A stretch of 18,443 bases of DNA, taken from CAVSUR01 sp052143655 (GTDB lineage Bacteria > Actinomycetota > Actinomycetes > Streptosporangiales > Streptosporangiaceae). Positions within the stretch are counted from its first letter, which is position 1. Every line of letters begins with the position of its first letter. The position numbers and the translations under genes were made by a program. A model generated the notes under the pieces. The model saw only the letters and a program-made list of their open reading frames with translations. It searched no databases and was not told the DNA's origin. The stretch spans positions 1-18,443 of the forward strand of contig JBKQSL010000128.1 of assembly GCA_052143655.1 (NCBI GenBank), in the 5' to 3' direction. Of this stretch, positions 1 to 7,006 are shown piece by piece.

Positions 1-401
1 GCCTGTAGGCCGGGTTCTGTGCACCCGCGCGAACGCGGGCCGGCGGCCATCCATCTAGGGCTGCCATTGCTGGCAGCCTCGTGCGGTCTACCCGCGAGCA
101 TCGGGCGGGCCGCCCTCGAACGCTCGCGCAGTCGCCGCGGCATATTCCAGCCCGCGGCTCCCTCTTGACCTTGCTCCAGGTGGGGTTTACCGAGCCGCCC
201 GGATCACTCCGGGCGCTGGTGGTCTCTTACACCACCTTTTCACCCTTACCCCCGGACGAATCCGGGGGCGGTCTGTTTTCTGTGGCACTGTCCCGCGGGT
301 CACCCCGGGTCGGCGTTACCGACCACCCTGCCCTGCGGAGCCCGGACCTTCCTCGGCGACTCCCGGTTGCCCGGAAGCGCCGCGGCCGCCCGGCCGACTC
401 G
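1..401 (-). ncRNA. rnpB: RNase P RNA, bacterial type A (3' end cut by window edge)
   Basis: Catalytic RNA subunit of RNase P, which matures tRNA 5' ends. Read on the minus strand, it begins near 401 with CGAGTCGGCCGGGCGGCCGC. The universally conserved GAGGAAGGTCCGGGCTCC block follows (337-354), then an ACAGAAA element, the GGTAAGGGTGAAA-type stem-loop with TAAGAGACCACC, the AGATGGATG region, and the 3' tail ACAGAACCCGGCCTACAGGC ending at position 1. The terminal helix should be closed by a strand pairing with the 5' CGAGTCGG; those last bases lie just outside the window, so the gene is almost complete. The small ORFs drawn over this stretch are not genes. The exact 5' end is estimated from the family pattern. 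Confidence 0.96.
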
Positions 402-527
402 CCCGCCGCTTCGATCTAGCTTAGGGCGTTCGAGCCGGTCCGAGCGGCACCGATTTGGGTTTCGCGCTCGCCTTGGGCTTGGCGAGCGGGCAGAAATTGG
501 TCTACCGGATCGGCCCGGAATGGCCCG
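402..527. other. Intergenic region holding the rnpB promoter
   Basis: This 126-base spacer separates rnpB from the RNase H gene, both on the minus strand. It must hold the rnpB promoter. On the minus strand a TAAGCT/TAGATC stretch (about 412-422) lies at a plausible -10 distance from the RNA 5' end, but no convincing -35 hexamer was found. Confidence 0.35.
465..488 (-). terminator. Hairpin after the RNase H/phosphatase gene
   Basis: A perfect 8-bp stem (CGCTCGCC at 465-472, GGCGAGCG at 481-488) with an 8-base loop sits 40 bases past the RNase H stop codon and before the rnpB promoter. There is no U-tract, which is common for actinobacterial terminators. It probably insulates rnpB from the upstream operon. 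Confidence 0.5.
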
Positions 528-1706
528 TCAGCGCCCGGCAGAGTGCAGATGGCCGGTGTCGTTGAGCGAGCGGACCAGCGCCGGGCCGTCGGCGAACCAG
601 TCGATCTCGCACAGCGAAGCGACGCTCAGATGCATCCGGAACAGCGCCGCCGGGGGCGCCAGCAGCGCCCGGCAGGCCATTGTCTTGATCGGCGTCACGT
701 GACTGACCAGCAGCAGGGTCTTGCCCCGGTGCTCGGCCAGCACCCGGTCGAGAGTGCCGAGCACCCGGCGGGCGGTGGCGGCGAAGCTCTCCCCGCCCGG
801 TGGCGCCGCGTCGGCGCCGGCCAGCCACGCCGACATCTCGTCCGGCCACTGCTCGGCCGCCTCGGCGAAGCTCATCCCGTCCCACTTGCCGAAATCGGTC
901 TCGGTCAGGTCGTCCTCGACGACCAGCGGCGCGCCGATGGCCTTGGCGGCGATCTCCGCGGTGCGCATCGCGCGGCGCAGCGGCGAGGTCACGATCACCT
1001 CGATGCCGCCGCGGGCCGCGAGCCGCCGCGCGGCCGCTGCGGCCTGGCGCCGCCCGGCATCGGTCAGCGGGATGTCGGTGCGCCCGGCGAACCGGCGCTC
1101 GGCCGACAGCGGGGTCTCGCCGTGCCGCAGCAGCAGCGTGGTGGTTGCCTGTCCCTGCGGAGGTCCCCACCCGGAGCCTTCGGCTGAGGCCGGCTGCGAT
1201 TGCCCGGGTTGGTCCTCCGCCAGCGTTCCGGCGGCAGAACGGGCCGTCCCGCCCGGCTCACCGCCGCCCCGCCGGACCGGTCCGACCTCGCCGCGGGCGG
1301 CGGCGTCCATCGCCTCGTTCGCGAGCCGGTCGGCGCGGGCGTTGCGGGATCGCGGCACCCAGGTGTAGCTGACCGTGCCGAGCCGGCTGGCCGCCTCGCG
1401 CGCGCTCCTCGCCAGGCTGCGCAGGTTGCCGTCCTTGATCTGCCACCGCCCCGACATCTGCTCGACCACCAGCTTGGAGTCCATCCGGACCTCGACGTCG
1501 GCGCCGGGGCTCAGGTCGGCGGCCGCGCGCAGGCCGGCGATCAGCCCGGAGTACTCGGCGACGTTGTTCGTGGTGGTGCCGAGACTGTCGTGCATCTCGG
1601 CCAGCACCTCGCCGGTCTGCGCGTCGGCGACCAGTGCGCCGTAGCCGGCCGGCCCCGGGTTGCCGCGCGAGCCGCCGTCGGCCTCGATCAGCAGCCGGCG
1701 GGTCAC
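528..1706 (-). CDS. rnhC: Bifunctional RNase HI / acid phosphatase (histidine phosphatase)
   Basis: A cytoplasmic two-domain enzyme. The N-terminal RNase HI domain (about 1-140) cuts RNA in RNA-DNA hybrids. Its four acidic residues are visible: D10 (EADGGSRGNPGP), E51 (NNVAEYSGL), D76 (VRMDSK) and D126 (NARADRLAN). A Pro/Gly/Ser-rich linker (about 138-187) joins it to a histidine-phosphatase domain with the catalytic LLLRHGE motif (H195) and a second histidine in VSHVTPIK (H336). The architecture matches mycobacterial RnhC (Rv2228c type), whose phosphatase half resembles CobC. The GTG start at 1706 overlaps the upstream stop in a GTGA arrangement, implying translational coupling. An in-frame extension to 1763 would lie inside the upstream gene and lacks homology to the family start. 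Product 392 aa. Confidence 0.93.
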   Translation of the reverse strand: MTRRLLIEADGGSRGNPGPAGYGALVADAQTGEVLAEMHDSLGTTTNNVAEYSGLIAGLRAAADLSPGADVEVRMDSKLVVEQMSGRWQIKDGNLRSLARSAREAASRLGTVSYTWVPRSRNARADRLANEAMDAAARGEVGPVRRGGGEPGGTARSAAGTLAEDQPGQSQPASAEGSGWGPPQGQATTTLLLRHGETPLSAERRFAGRTDIPLTDAGRRQAAAAARRLAARGGIEVIVTSPLRRAMRTAEIAAKAIGAPLVVEDDLTETDFGKWDGMSFAEAAEQWPDEMSAWLAGADAAPPGGESFAATARRVLGTLDRVLAEHRGKTLLLVSHVTPIKTMACRALLAPPAALFRMHLSVASLCEIDWFADGPALVRSLNDTGHLHSAGR

Positions 1707-2473
1707 CGGGCCGCCCCGCCGGTCGCGCCCGACTCGGCCGTGCGTACCAGGATGCGGCGGCACTCCTCGCAGCGCAGCACCTCGTCATCCGGCGCGGCGC
1801 GGATGGCCCGCAGGTCAACGGTGTTGAGGGAGAGGTGACAGCCTTCGCACCGGCCGCGGCGCAGCGCGGCCGCGCCCACCCCGCCGTGCTGCAGGCGCAG
1901 CCGCTCGTACAGGTCGAGCAGGTCGGCCGGGATGTCGGCGACGACGGCAGCGCGCCGCTCAGTCGCCTTGCCGGACTGCTCGCCGAGGTCAGCCAGCGCC
2001 GCGTCGCGGCGCCCGGTCACCGCCTGCAGCTCTGCGGCGACCTGCTCCTGCTCGCCGGCCGCCGAACGCGCCTGCGCCTGCGCCGCCTCCCGCCGCTCCA
2101 TCACGTCCAGGACGATCTCCTCCAGGTCGTCCTGGCGGCGCAGCAGCGATGCGATCTCGGACTGCAGGTTCTCCAGCTCGCGCGGCGAGGACACCTGGCC
2201 GGCGTCGAGCCGCTTGCGGTCCCGGTCGATCCGGGTGCGGACCTTGTCGACGTCCGCCTCGGCCTTGGCCTGCTCGCGCCGCAGATCACCCTCCCTGGCA
2301 CCGAGGGCGGCCAGGGAGTCGCGCAGCTCGGCGCCGCGCTGCTCCAGCCGGGCGAGCTCAGCATGCTCGGGCAGAGTGCGCCGGGTATGGTCCAGGCGGC
2401 CGAGCTCGGCGTCCAGCTCGGCCAGTTCCAGCAGCCGCTGCTGTGCCTCGGGAGAAGCTTTCACGTGGGCCAC
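1703..2473 (-). CDS. Coiled-coil C4-type zinc-ribbon protein (zf-RING_7 / DUF164 family)
   Basis: A 256-residue protein. Residues 1-195 are a long charged heptad-like coiled coil rich in Glu, Arg, Ala and Leu (LRREQAKAEADVDKVRTRI, LENLQSEIASLLRRQDDLEE). The C-terminal zinc ribbon has two CxxC knuckles, CEGC and CEEC, about 28 residues apart. The family is widespread in actinobacteria and is thought to act as a nucleic-acid or protein adaptor; its biochemical role is not settled. It is the first gene of a two-gene unit with the RNase H gene, which it overlaps by 4 bases. Other actinobacteria often have a Nif3-family gene upstream; none is here. The start may be GTG 2473 or GTG 2464 (VKASPEAQ, the more family-like N-terminus); neither has a clear ribosome-binding site. 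Confidence 0.88.
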   Translation of the reverse strand: MAHVKASPEAQQRLLELAELDAELGRLDHTRRTLPEHAELARLEQRGAELRDSLAALGAREGDLRREQAKAEADVDKVRTRIDRDRKRLDAGQVSSPRELENLQSEIASLLRRQDDLEEIVLDVMERREAAQAQARSAAGEQEQVAAELQAVTGRRDAALADLGEQSGKATERRAAVVADIPADLLDLYERLRLQHGGVGAAALRRGRCEGCHLSLNTVDLRAIRAAPDDEVLRCEECRRILVRTAESGATGGAAR

Positions 2474-2494
2474 GTTAGTCGGCCAGGCCAGCGC

Positions 2495-2515
2495 TGTCGC
2501 CCGGGGCCGGCGACA
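2495..2515. promoter_or_regulatory. Hairpin/dyad in the divergent promoter region
   Basis: The 98-base divergent spacer 2474-2571 contains a 7-bp inverted repeat (TGTCGCC at 2495-2501, GGCGACA at 2509-2515). It could be an operator or simply a GC-rich hairpin. No clear -35/-10 pair was found for either gene. Confidence 0.25.
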
Positions 2516-2571
2516 CGGGCATCGGCAAAAATGGCCTCGCCGCCCGTCGCGACTGCGGTAGACCTGGCGGC

Positions 2572-3072
2572 ATGGATCTCCCGCGGATCAGCCGGCCTTA
2601 CATGCCTGGCTACCAGATCCAGGGACCCGACGAGGGCAGCGGGCTGCTGCCCTGGTCATGGGCAGCAGAACGGCTGTCGGCGGCCCGGCACTACTGGGTG
2701 GTGTCGGTCTGGCCGGACGGCCGCCCGCACTCGATGCCGGTGTGGGGCATGTGGGATGACAGCGCGCTGTGGTTCACCACCGGGACGGCCTCGCGCAAGG
2801 CCCGCAACCTGCGGGCCGACCCCCGCTGCGTGGTCACGACGGAGGACGCGGGCGACCCGGTGGTGATCGAGGGCACGGCGGCCATCGCCACCGACCCGGC
2901 CGCGATCCGCCGGGTGCTGGACCTGATGAATGCCAAGTACCGCACCGACCTGGACCCGGGCTTCCTGGACCCGGCCGTGAACGCGACGGTCTGCGTCCGG
3001 CCGCAGAAGGTGATCAGCATGCGGCACAGTGACTTCATCGGCTCGCCGACCCGGTGGGAGTTCACCGGATAG
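2572..3072 (+). CDS. Pyridoxamine 5'-phosphate oxidase (PPOX) family split-barrel protein
   Basis: A 166-residue cytoplasmic protein of the PNPOx-like/F420-dependent split beta-barrel family. Diagnostic stretches are HYWVVSVWPDGRPHSMPVWGMW (35-60 region), LWFTTGTASRKARNLRADPRCVV, and VVIEGTAAI with DP(A)AIRRVLDLMNAKY. These are the barrel strands and the (S)RKARNL basic loop that typically contacts the phosphate of FMN or F420. Members bind FMN, F420 or haem; the sequence alone does not fix cofactor or substrate, although the actinobacterial origin makes F420 plausible. Transcribed alone, divergently from the zinc-ribbon gene and convergently with rskA, 19 bases away. ATG 2572 gives full family length; ATG 2602 is an alternative. 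Confidence 0.88.
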   Translation: MDLPRISRPYMPGYQIQGPDEGSGLLPWSWAAERLSAARHYWVVSVWPDGRPHSMPVWGMWDDSALWFTTGTASRKARNLRADPRCVVTTEDAGDPVVIEGTAAIATDPAAIRRVLDLMNAKYRTDLDPGFLDPAVNATVCVRPQKVISMRHSDFIGSPTRWEFTG

Positions 3073-3091
3073 GCAGGCCGCCCGCAGGCCG

Positions 3092-3904
3092 TCAGGACCC
3101 GCGGGTCTGCAGGCTCATCAGCAGCACGGCCGGCCTGGTCGGTTTGGCCGATCCGGCCGATGGCTCGATCGTCATGCCGATCTGGTCGCCTGCCGAGAGC
3201 CCGGACACGACGACCGGGCTGACCATCCCGCCGTGCCCGGCGGACAGCATCCCGGCCGGCTTATCCCCCGACGGGCTCATCAGCCACAGCTCGTACCGGT
3301 GCGCGGCGGGCAGCGCCCGCAGCCCAGCGGCGGTGAACACCAGCCTCCGCTGGGCATGCGACATCACGACGGTCGCGGTCCCGCCGGTGCTGACCCGGCT
3401 GGTGAGCCGCGCGGCGTCGCGGGCGTTCAGCACCCGGGCGACTGCCATGCTGCGGCCCTGGGCCATGTCCAGCCGGTGCTGGGCGGCGTGCATGACCACG
3501 GCCGCGACCGCGATCACCGCGACCAGCACCGCGGCGGCGGCGGCCGACAGCAGCGGGGCCGCCCGGCGTGGCGGGCGCGCCCGGTGCACCGGGCCGGGCC
3601 CGCGCAGCAGCGCCGGGCGGGCGGGCGAGCCACCGGGCAGCAGGTCCATGTCGCCGGGCAGCGGCGGAAGCTGCCGGGTCTGCGCCGCGGCCCGCAGCGC
3701 CTGGGCCTTCAGCTCGGCTCGCGGGCTCACTGCGGCCGCGGCGGCCAGCCGGGCCGTCGCCTCCCGCAGTTCCCGCACCTCGCTCTGGCACGCCTCGCAG
3801 CCGGCCAAGTGCTGCTCGAACCGGGCCCGGTCGGCGCCGGAGACCGCGTCCATCGCGTAGGCGCCGACCAGCGTGTGGGCGTCCGCGCCGGCGGCTTCCA
3901 TCAC
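3092..3904 (-). CDS. rskA: Anti-sigma-K factor, RskA family
   Basis: A single-span membrane protein expected to bind and inhibit the sigma factor encoded just upstream. It has a cytoplasmic N-terminal anti-sigma domain (1-60) with the HxxxCxxC zinc motif (H32, C36, C39 in QHLAGCEACQSEV). A Pro/Gly-rich linker leads to one transmembrane helix (about 117-138). The extracytoplasmic RskA C-terminal domain (about 140-270) contains ALPAAHRYELWLMSPSGDKPAG and VSGLSAGDQIGMTIEPSAGS, a typical end for this family. Release of SigK would require regulated proteolysis, as known for mycobacterial RskA. Start: GTG 3904 (4-base overlap with sigK) or ATG 3901 (TGATG, 1-base overlap); both imply translational coupling. 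A dyad (GACCCGCGGGTC) lies over the last codons near 3097-3108. Confidence 0.9.
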   Translation of the reverse strand: MMEAAGADAHTLVGAYAMDAVSGADRARFEQHLAGCEACQSEVRELREATARLAAAAAVSPRAELKAQALRAAAQTRQLPPLPGDMDLLPGGSPARPALLRGPGPVHRARPPRRAAPLLSAAAAAVLVAVIAVAAVVMHAAQHRLDMAQGRSMAVARVLNARDAARLTSRVSTGGTATVVMSHAQRRLVFTAAGLRALPAAHRYELWLMSPSGDKPAGMLSAGHGGMVSPVVVSGLSAGDQIGMTIEPSAGSAKPTRPAVLLMSLQTRGS

Positions 3905-4506
3905 ACCACCCCCATGCAGTCGCGCAGCCTGATCAGTCCGTCGCGCATCCGGGTCTTGACGGTCCCGGCCGGCAGGCCGAGCAGCGCGGCGACTTGGTCG
4001 TAGGTGTAGCCCTGGTAGTAGGCGAGCGTGACGGCCTCACGCTGCAGCTCGGTCAAGGAGCCCAGGCAGCGCCGGACCCGCTCGGCGTCCAGGCTGGCCT
4101 CGGCGGCCTCGGTCACGTCGTCGTAGGCGATCTGCGCCCGGGCGGCTCGCAGCTCACGCTGCGCCGACTTCTGCTCCGACCGCACCCGGTCCACCGCGCG
4201 CCGGTGCGCGAGCATCATGATCCACGCCCCGCCGCTGCCCAGCGCTGCGTCATACCGGGCCGCAGTGCGCCAGACATCGAGCAGCACCTCCTGCATGACC
4301 TCTTCGGACTGTGCGGGATCGCGCACTACCCGGCGGACCACGCCCAGCACCTGCCCGGCGGTGCGGTCGTAGAGGATGTCGAACGCGCCCTGGTCACCGC
4401 GCGCGACGCCGGCCAGCAGCTGCTCCAGCGAGGGAGCGCCCGGCATCGCTGGGCTGTCCTGCGCGGGCGGCCCGCCGGGCTCGCGGGGACTTGGCGACAT
4501 CCTCAC
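3901..4506 (-). CDS. sigK: ECF RNA polymerase sigma factor, SigK type
   Basis: A 201-residue ECF sigma factor. Region 2 (about 43-110) includes EEVMQEVLLDVWRTAARYDAALGSGGAWIMMLAHRRAVDRVRS, giving -10 recognition and core binding. Region 4 (about 145-195) carries the helix-turn-helix for the -35 element (LTELQREAVTLAYYQGYTYDQVAALLGLPAGTVKTRMRDGLIRLR). The paired RskA-type anti-sigma gene directly downstream supports SigK rather than another ECF group. The N-terminal 25 residues are Pro-rich and variable. GTG 4506 and ATG 4500 (two codons later) are both possible starts. Upstream DNA runs into a nitronate monooxygenase remnant, so the promoter lies within about 60 bases. A CGAAT near 4517-4521 on the minus strand resembles a SigK -10, but no matching -35 was found. 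Confidence 0.92.
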   Translation of the reverse strand: MRMSPSPREPGGPPAQDSPAMPGAPSLEQLLAGVARGDQGAFDILYDRTAGQVLGVVRRVVRDPAQSEEVMQEVLLDVWRTAARYDAALGSGGAWIMMLAHRRAVDRVRSEQKSAQRELRAARAQIAYDDVTEAAEASLDAERVRRCLGSLTELQREAVTLAYYQGYTYDQVAALLGLPAGTVKTRMRDGLIRLRDCMGVV

Positions 4507-4535
4507 ATTGTGTATTCGTCGCCGGTGTCCGCGCA

Positions 4536-4838
4536 GCTTGCTGTGGGCGGTCTACCCTTGCGTTCGTGCCCGTCGTGTTGGATATGGCCGCGCCGGTGCC
4601 GGTTCTGGCGGCCGGCGGGATTGCCGACGGGCGGGGCGTGGCCGCGGCGCTGGCTCAGGGCGCCGCCGGGGCGCTCATCGGGACCCGCTTCCAGGCCTCG
4701 GCCGAGTCCCCGGCTATCGACCTCATCCATGACCTGCCGTCCGCAGCTGATCTGGTCGGATTTCTCGCTGCACAGGCGGAGGAAGCACTCTCCCGGGCGG
4801 GACGACGCGGTCCGGCCAATACCGGGCCCCCCGGGTAA
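4536..4838 (+). pseudogene. Decayed 3' fragment of a nitronate monooxygenase (2-nitropropane dioxygenase) gene
   Basis: The frame through 4536-4838 reads STLAFVPVVLDMAAPVPVL, then AAGGIADGRGVAAALAQGAAG, ALIGTRFQASAESPA, and IDLIHDLPSAADLVGFLAAQ. The AAGGIADGRG phosphate-binding loop and GTRFQASAE are hallmarks of NAD(P)H-dependent flavin oxidoreductases of the nitronate monooxygenase family. In intact actinobacterial members, GTRFQASAE is followed by roughly 70-80 more residues before the C-terminal (EG)IDLI-DLP-A-DLV helix; here the two are fused directly. The whole N-terminal barrel is also missing: the frame upstream of about 4536 is antisense to sigK. I read it as a relic with a 5' truncation and an internal deletion. 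A short product from GTG 4566 (90 aa) is possible but unlikely to fold. The deletion size is from memory of the family. Confidence 0.75.
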
Positions 4839-4850
4839 CGAATCACCTGT

Positions 4851-6959
4851 GTGATGAGCACCGAGCAATCAGCAGCCGCGGGCACCCGGCCCGCCGGGCT
4901 GGCGTGGCGGGGGGCGGTCGCAGGAGTGCTGGCCGGCGCTCTGGCCTTGTGCGTCGGGCAGCTAGTGGCCGCCTTCAGCACGCCAAGCGCCTCTCCGGTC
5001 GCCGCAGTCGGAGAGCTTTCCATTGATTTCACCCCGCCTGCCGTCAAGAACTTCGCGATCTCGGCGTTCGGCTCGCACGACAAGGAGGTGCTGGTCAGCG
5101 GGATCCTGGTGATCCTGGCGATAGCAACGGCGATCATCGGGATACTGGCGGCCCGCAGGCTGATCCTGGGGATGGCCGGGCTCGGGATCTTCGCCGTGGT
5201 GGGCGTGATCGCGGCGGTGACCCAGCCGACGGCCGGACCTGGCGCCGCTCTGCCCACCCTGGCCGCGGCAACCGCGGCCGGGCTCGCGCTGTGGTACCTG
5301 ACCGTGGCGGCAGCCCGTTCAGCGGCAGCCCGTTCAGCGGCAGCCAGATCGGCGGGGGCCCGGTCCGCAGAGGCCCGGTCTGCAGAGGCAGGTTCAGCGG
5401 CGCCGGGGTCAGCGGCGGCAGCGGGCGCCGCGACGAGAGTGGCCCGGTCGACCGGAGGGGAGGCGGCCGGACCATCGCAGCACCCGGCCGCCCGGCCGGG
5501 CCCCGCCGTCGGCAGCACTGCCCAGGGCTCTAGAGCCCAGGGCTCTGCTGCCCAGGGCGCTATCGTGCCGGACGACGCAGAGGCGGACGCTCCTGCCACC
5601 GCCACGGCCGGTCAGGCGCCGGCACTCCCCCGGATGACCGCCGCAGATACCCCGGAAGGGGCCGCAGATACCCCGGAAGGGGCCGCAGATACCCAGGAAC
5701 AGGACCCCGGGGCTGGCGCGGGCAGCCCGCCTGTCAGCACTGGCCCGGTGCCCGTCGGGGCGGGCTGGGTGCCGGCCGGCGGATCGCAGCCGCCCGGCGG
5801 GACTCGGCCGCCCGGCGGGACGGGCCAGCCGCCGGCCCAGCCGCCAGCCAGCACCGGGTCCGGTGGCTGGGCCGGCGGGCCGCCGCCCCGGCGGGGGCGG
5901 CGCAGCTTCCTGGTCGCGGGCGGCCTGGTCGCCGGATCGGCCGCAGTGGCCCTCGCGGTCAGCCGCAAGGAACTGCAGAGCGTGAGCGTCGCAGAGGTAC
6001 AGAAGTCGCTGCGCATCCCGGCCCCGTCCGGCCGGGTGCCCGTGCTGCCGCCGGGTGCCGATCTCAAGGTCCCTGGCCTGGGGCCGTTCGTGACCCCGAA
6101 CTCGGCCTTCTACCGGGTGGACACCGCGATCGTGCTGCCGGAGATCCCGCCCGCCAGCTGGCAGCTGCGCATCCACGGGATGGTCGACCGGGAAATGGTG
6201 CTGACCTTCGACGACCTGCTGCACCGCCCGCTGATCGAGGACTACGTCACCCTGACCTGCGTATCCAACCCGGTCGGCGGTCCCTACATCAGCAACGCCC
6301 GGTGGGTCGGCGTGAGCCTGCGCAGCCTGCTGCGGCAGGCGGGCATCAAGGCCGGGGCCGATCAGCTGTTCTGCACCTCGTTCGACGGGTTCACCTCCGG
6401 CTCGCCGGTGCAGACCGCGATGGACGGCCGGGACGCGATGCTCGCCGTCGCGATGAACGGCCAGCCGCTGCCAGTCGAGCACGGCTTCCCGGTCCGCATG
6501 GTGGTGCCGGGCCTGTACGGCTACGTCTCGGCGTGCAAGTGGATCACCGACATCGAGGTCACGACCTACCGCTCGAACGTCGCCTACTGGGCGCAGCGCG
6601 GCTGGTCGCAGCAGGCGCCGATCAAGACCGAGTCGCGCATCGACGTGCCCAGCGGCCTGAGCCTGGTCAAGCCGGGGAAGGTGGCCGTAGCCGGCGTGGC
6701 CTGGGCGCAGCACAAGGGCATCGACGCGGTGCACGTGCGGGTGGATGGCAGCCCCTGGAACCAGGCGACGCTCGGCGCGGTGCCCGGCATCGACACCTGG
6801 CGCCAGTGGGCCTGGGACTGGGACGCCAAGCCCGGGCGCCATGTGATCGAGTCCCGGGCCACCGACAAGACGGGCTACACCCAGACCTCGCTGCAGGAGT
6901 CGCCGGAGCCGAACGGCGCCAGTGGCTACCCGCAGGTGAGCGTGACGGTCGGCAGCTGA
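4851..6959 (+). CDS. Membrane-anchored sulfite-oxidase-family molybdopterin oxidoreductase
   Basis: A 702-residue fusion. Residues 1-150 form about four transmembrane helices (19-40, 79-100, 103-123, 133-150). Residues 151-345 are a low-complexity Ala/Ser/Gly/Pro linker built from tandem repeats. A twin-arginine-like RRSFLVAGGLVAGSAAVALA segment follows (R350, R351), a fifth hydrophobic helix. The rest is an extracytoplasmic Mo-cofactor domain with FVTPNSAFYRVDT, WQLRIHGMVDREM and LTCVSNPVGG, whose C470 is the expected Mo ligand. A C-terminal Mo-co dimerisation domain (KPGKVAVAGVAWAQHKGID to the end) completes it. The substrate is unknown; relatives include sulfite oxidase and YedY-like enzymes. 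Start GTG 4851 or ATG 4854, 12 bases after the nitronate monooxygenase relic. It converges on the hydrolase gene. Confidence 0.9.
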   Translation: MMSTEQSAAAGTRPAGLAWRGAVAGVLAGALALCVGQLVAAFSTPSASPVAAVGELSIDFTPPAVKNFAISAFGSHDKEVLVSGILVILAIATAIIGILAARRLILGMAGLGIFAVVGVIAAVTQPTAGPGAALPTLAAATAAGLALWYLTVAAARSAAARSAAARSAGARSAEARSAEAGSAAPGSAAAAGAATRVARSTGGEAAGPSQHPAARPGPAVGSTAQGSRAQGSAAQGAIVPDDAEADAPATATAGQAPALPRMTAADTPEGAADTPEGAADTQEQDPGAGAGSPPVSTGPVPVGAGWVPAGGSQPPGGTRPPGGTGQPPAQPPASTGSGGWAGGPPPRRGRRSFLVAGGLVAGSAAVALAVSRKELQSVSVAEVQKSLRIPAPSGRVPVLPPGADLKVPGLGPFVTPNSAFYRVDTAIVLPEIPPASWQLRIHGMVDREMVLTFDDLLHRPLIEDYVTLTCVSNPVGGPYISNARWVGVSLRSLLRQAGIKAGADQLFCTSFDGFTSGSPVQTAMDGRDAMLAVAMNGQPLPVEHGFPVRMVVPGLYGYVSACKWITDIEVTTYRSNVAYWAQRGWSQQAPIKTESRIDVPSGLSLVKPGKVAVAGVAWAQHKGIDAVHVRVDGSPWNQATLGAVPGIDTWRQWAWDWDAKPGRHVIESRATDKTGYTQTSLQESPEPNGASGYPQVSVTVGS
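5307..5345 (+). repeat. 15-bp tandem repeat (2.6 copies) in the molybdoprotein linker
   Basis: The unit GCGGCAGCCCGTTCA occurs at 5307-5321 and 5322-5336, then in part to 5345. It encodes AARSA repeats just after the fourth transmembrane helix and is in frame, so length changes keep the protein open. Confidence 0.85.
5522..5562 (+). repeat. Degenerate 15-bp repeat (AQGS) in the molybdoprotein linker
   Basis: Three copies of a CCCAGGGCTCT-type unit spaced 15 bp encode AQGSR-AQGSA-AQGA. It is the second of three separate in-frame tandem arrays in this linker. Confidence 0.75.
5640..5697 (+). repeat. 21-bp tandem repeat (2.8 copies) in the molybdoprotein linker
   Basis: Two identical 21-bp units (5640-5660 and 5661-5681) and a partial third copy encode AADTPEG-AADTPEG-AADTQE. 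The near identity of the copies indicates recent expansion. Confidence 0.88.
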
Positions 6960-6964
6960 CCGCA

Positions 6965-6999
6965 GGGCTGTCAGCGAGGGCACGCAGTACTGGCAGCCC
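6965..6999. terminator. Hairpin between convergent genes
   Basis: A 10-bp stem (GGGCTGTCAG at 6965-6974, CTGGCAGCCC at 6990-6999) with one G-U pair and a 15-base loop fills most of the 47-base gap between the convergent molybdoprotein and hydrolase genes. No U-tract follows on either strand. It is a likely bidirectional terminator. Confidence 0.6.
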
Positions 7000-7006
7000 G
7001 GCCGGC

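Noticed and set aside
81..702. Plus-strand open frames over rnpB and the RNase H end
   Set aside because: They overlap conserved RNase P RNA and the coding strand of the RNase H/phosphatase gene; chance frames in GC-rich DNA.
4507..4570. SigK autoregulatory promoter upstream of sigK
   Set aside because: A CGAAT resembling the -10 is present, but no CCATCC-like -35 at a suitable distance was found.
5998..6015. Further copy of the CAGAA operator at 5999
   Set aside because: It lies inside the molybdoprotein coding sequence and lacks the second half-site 11 bp downstream.
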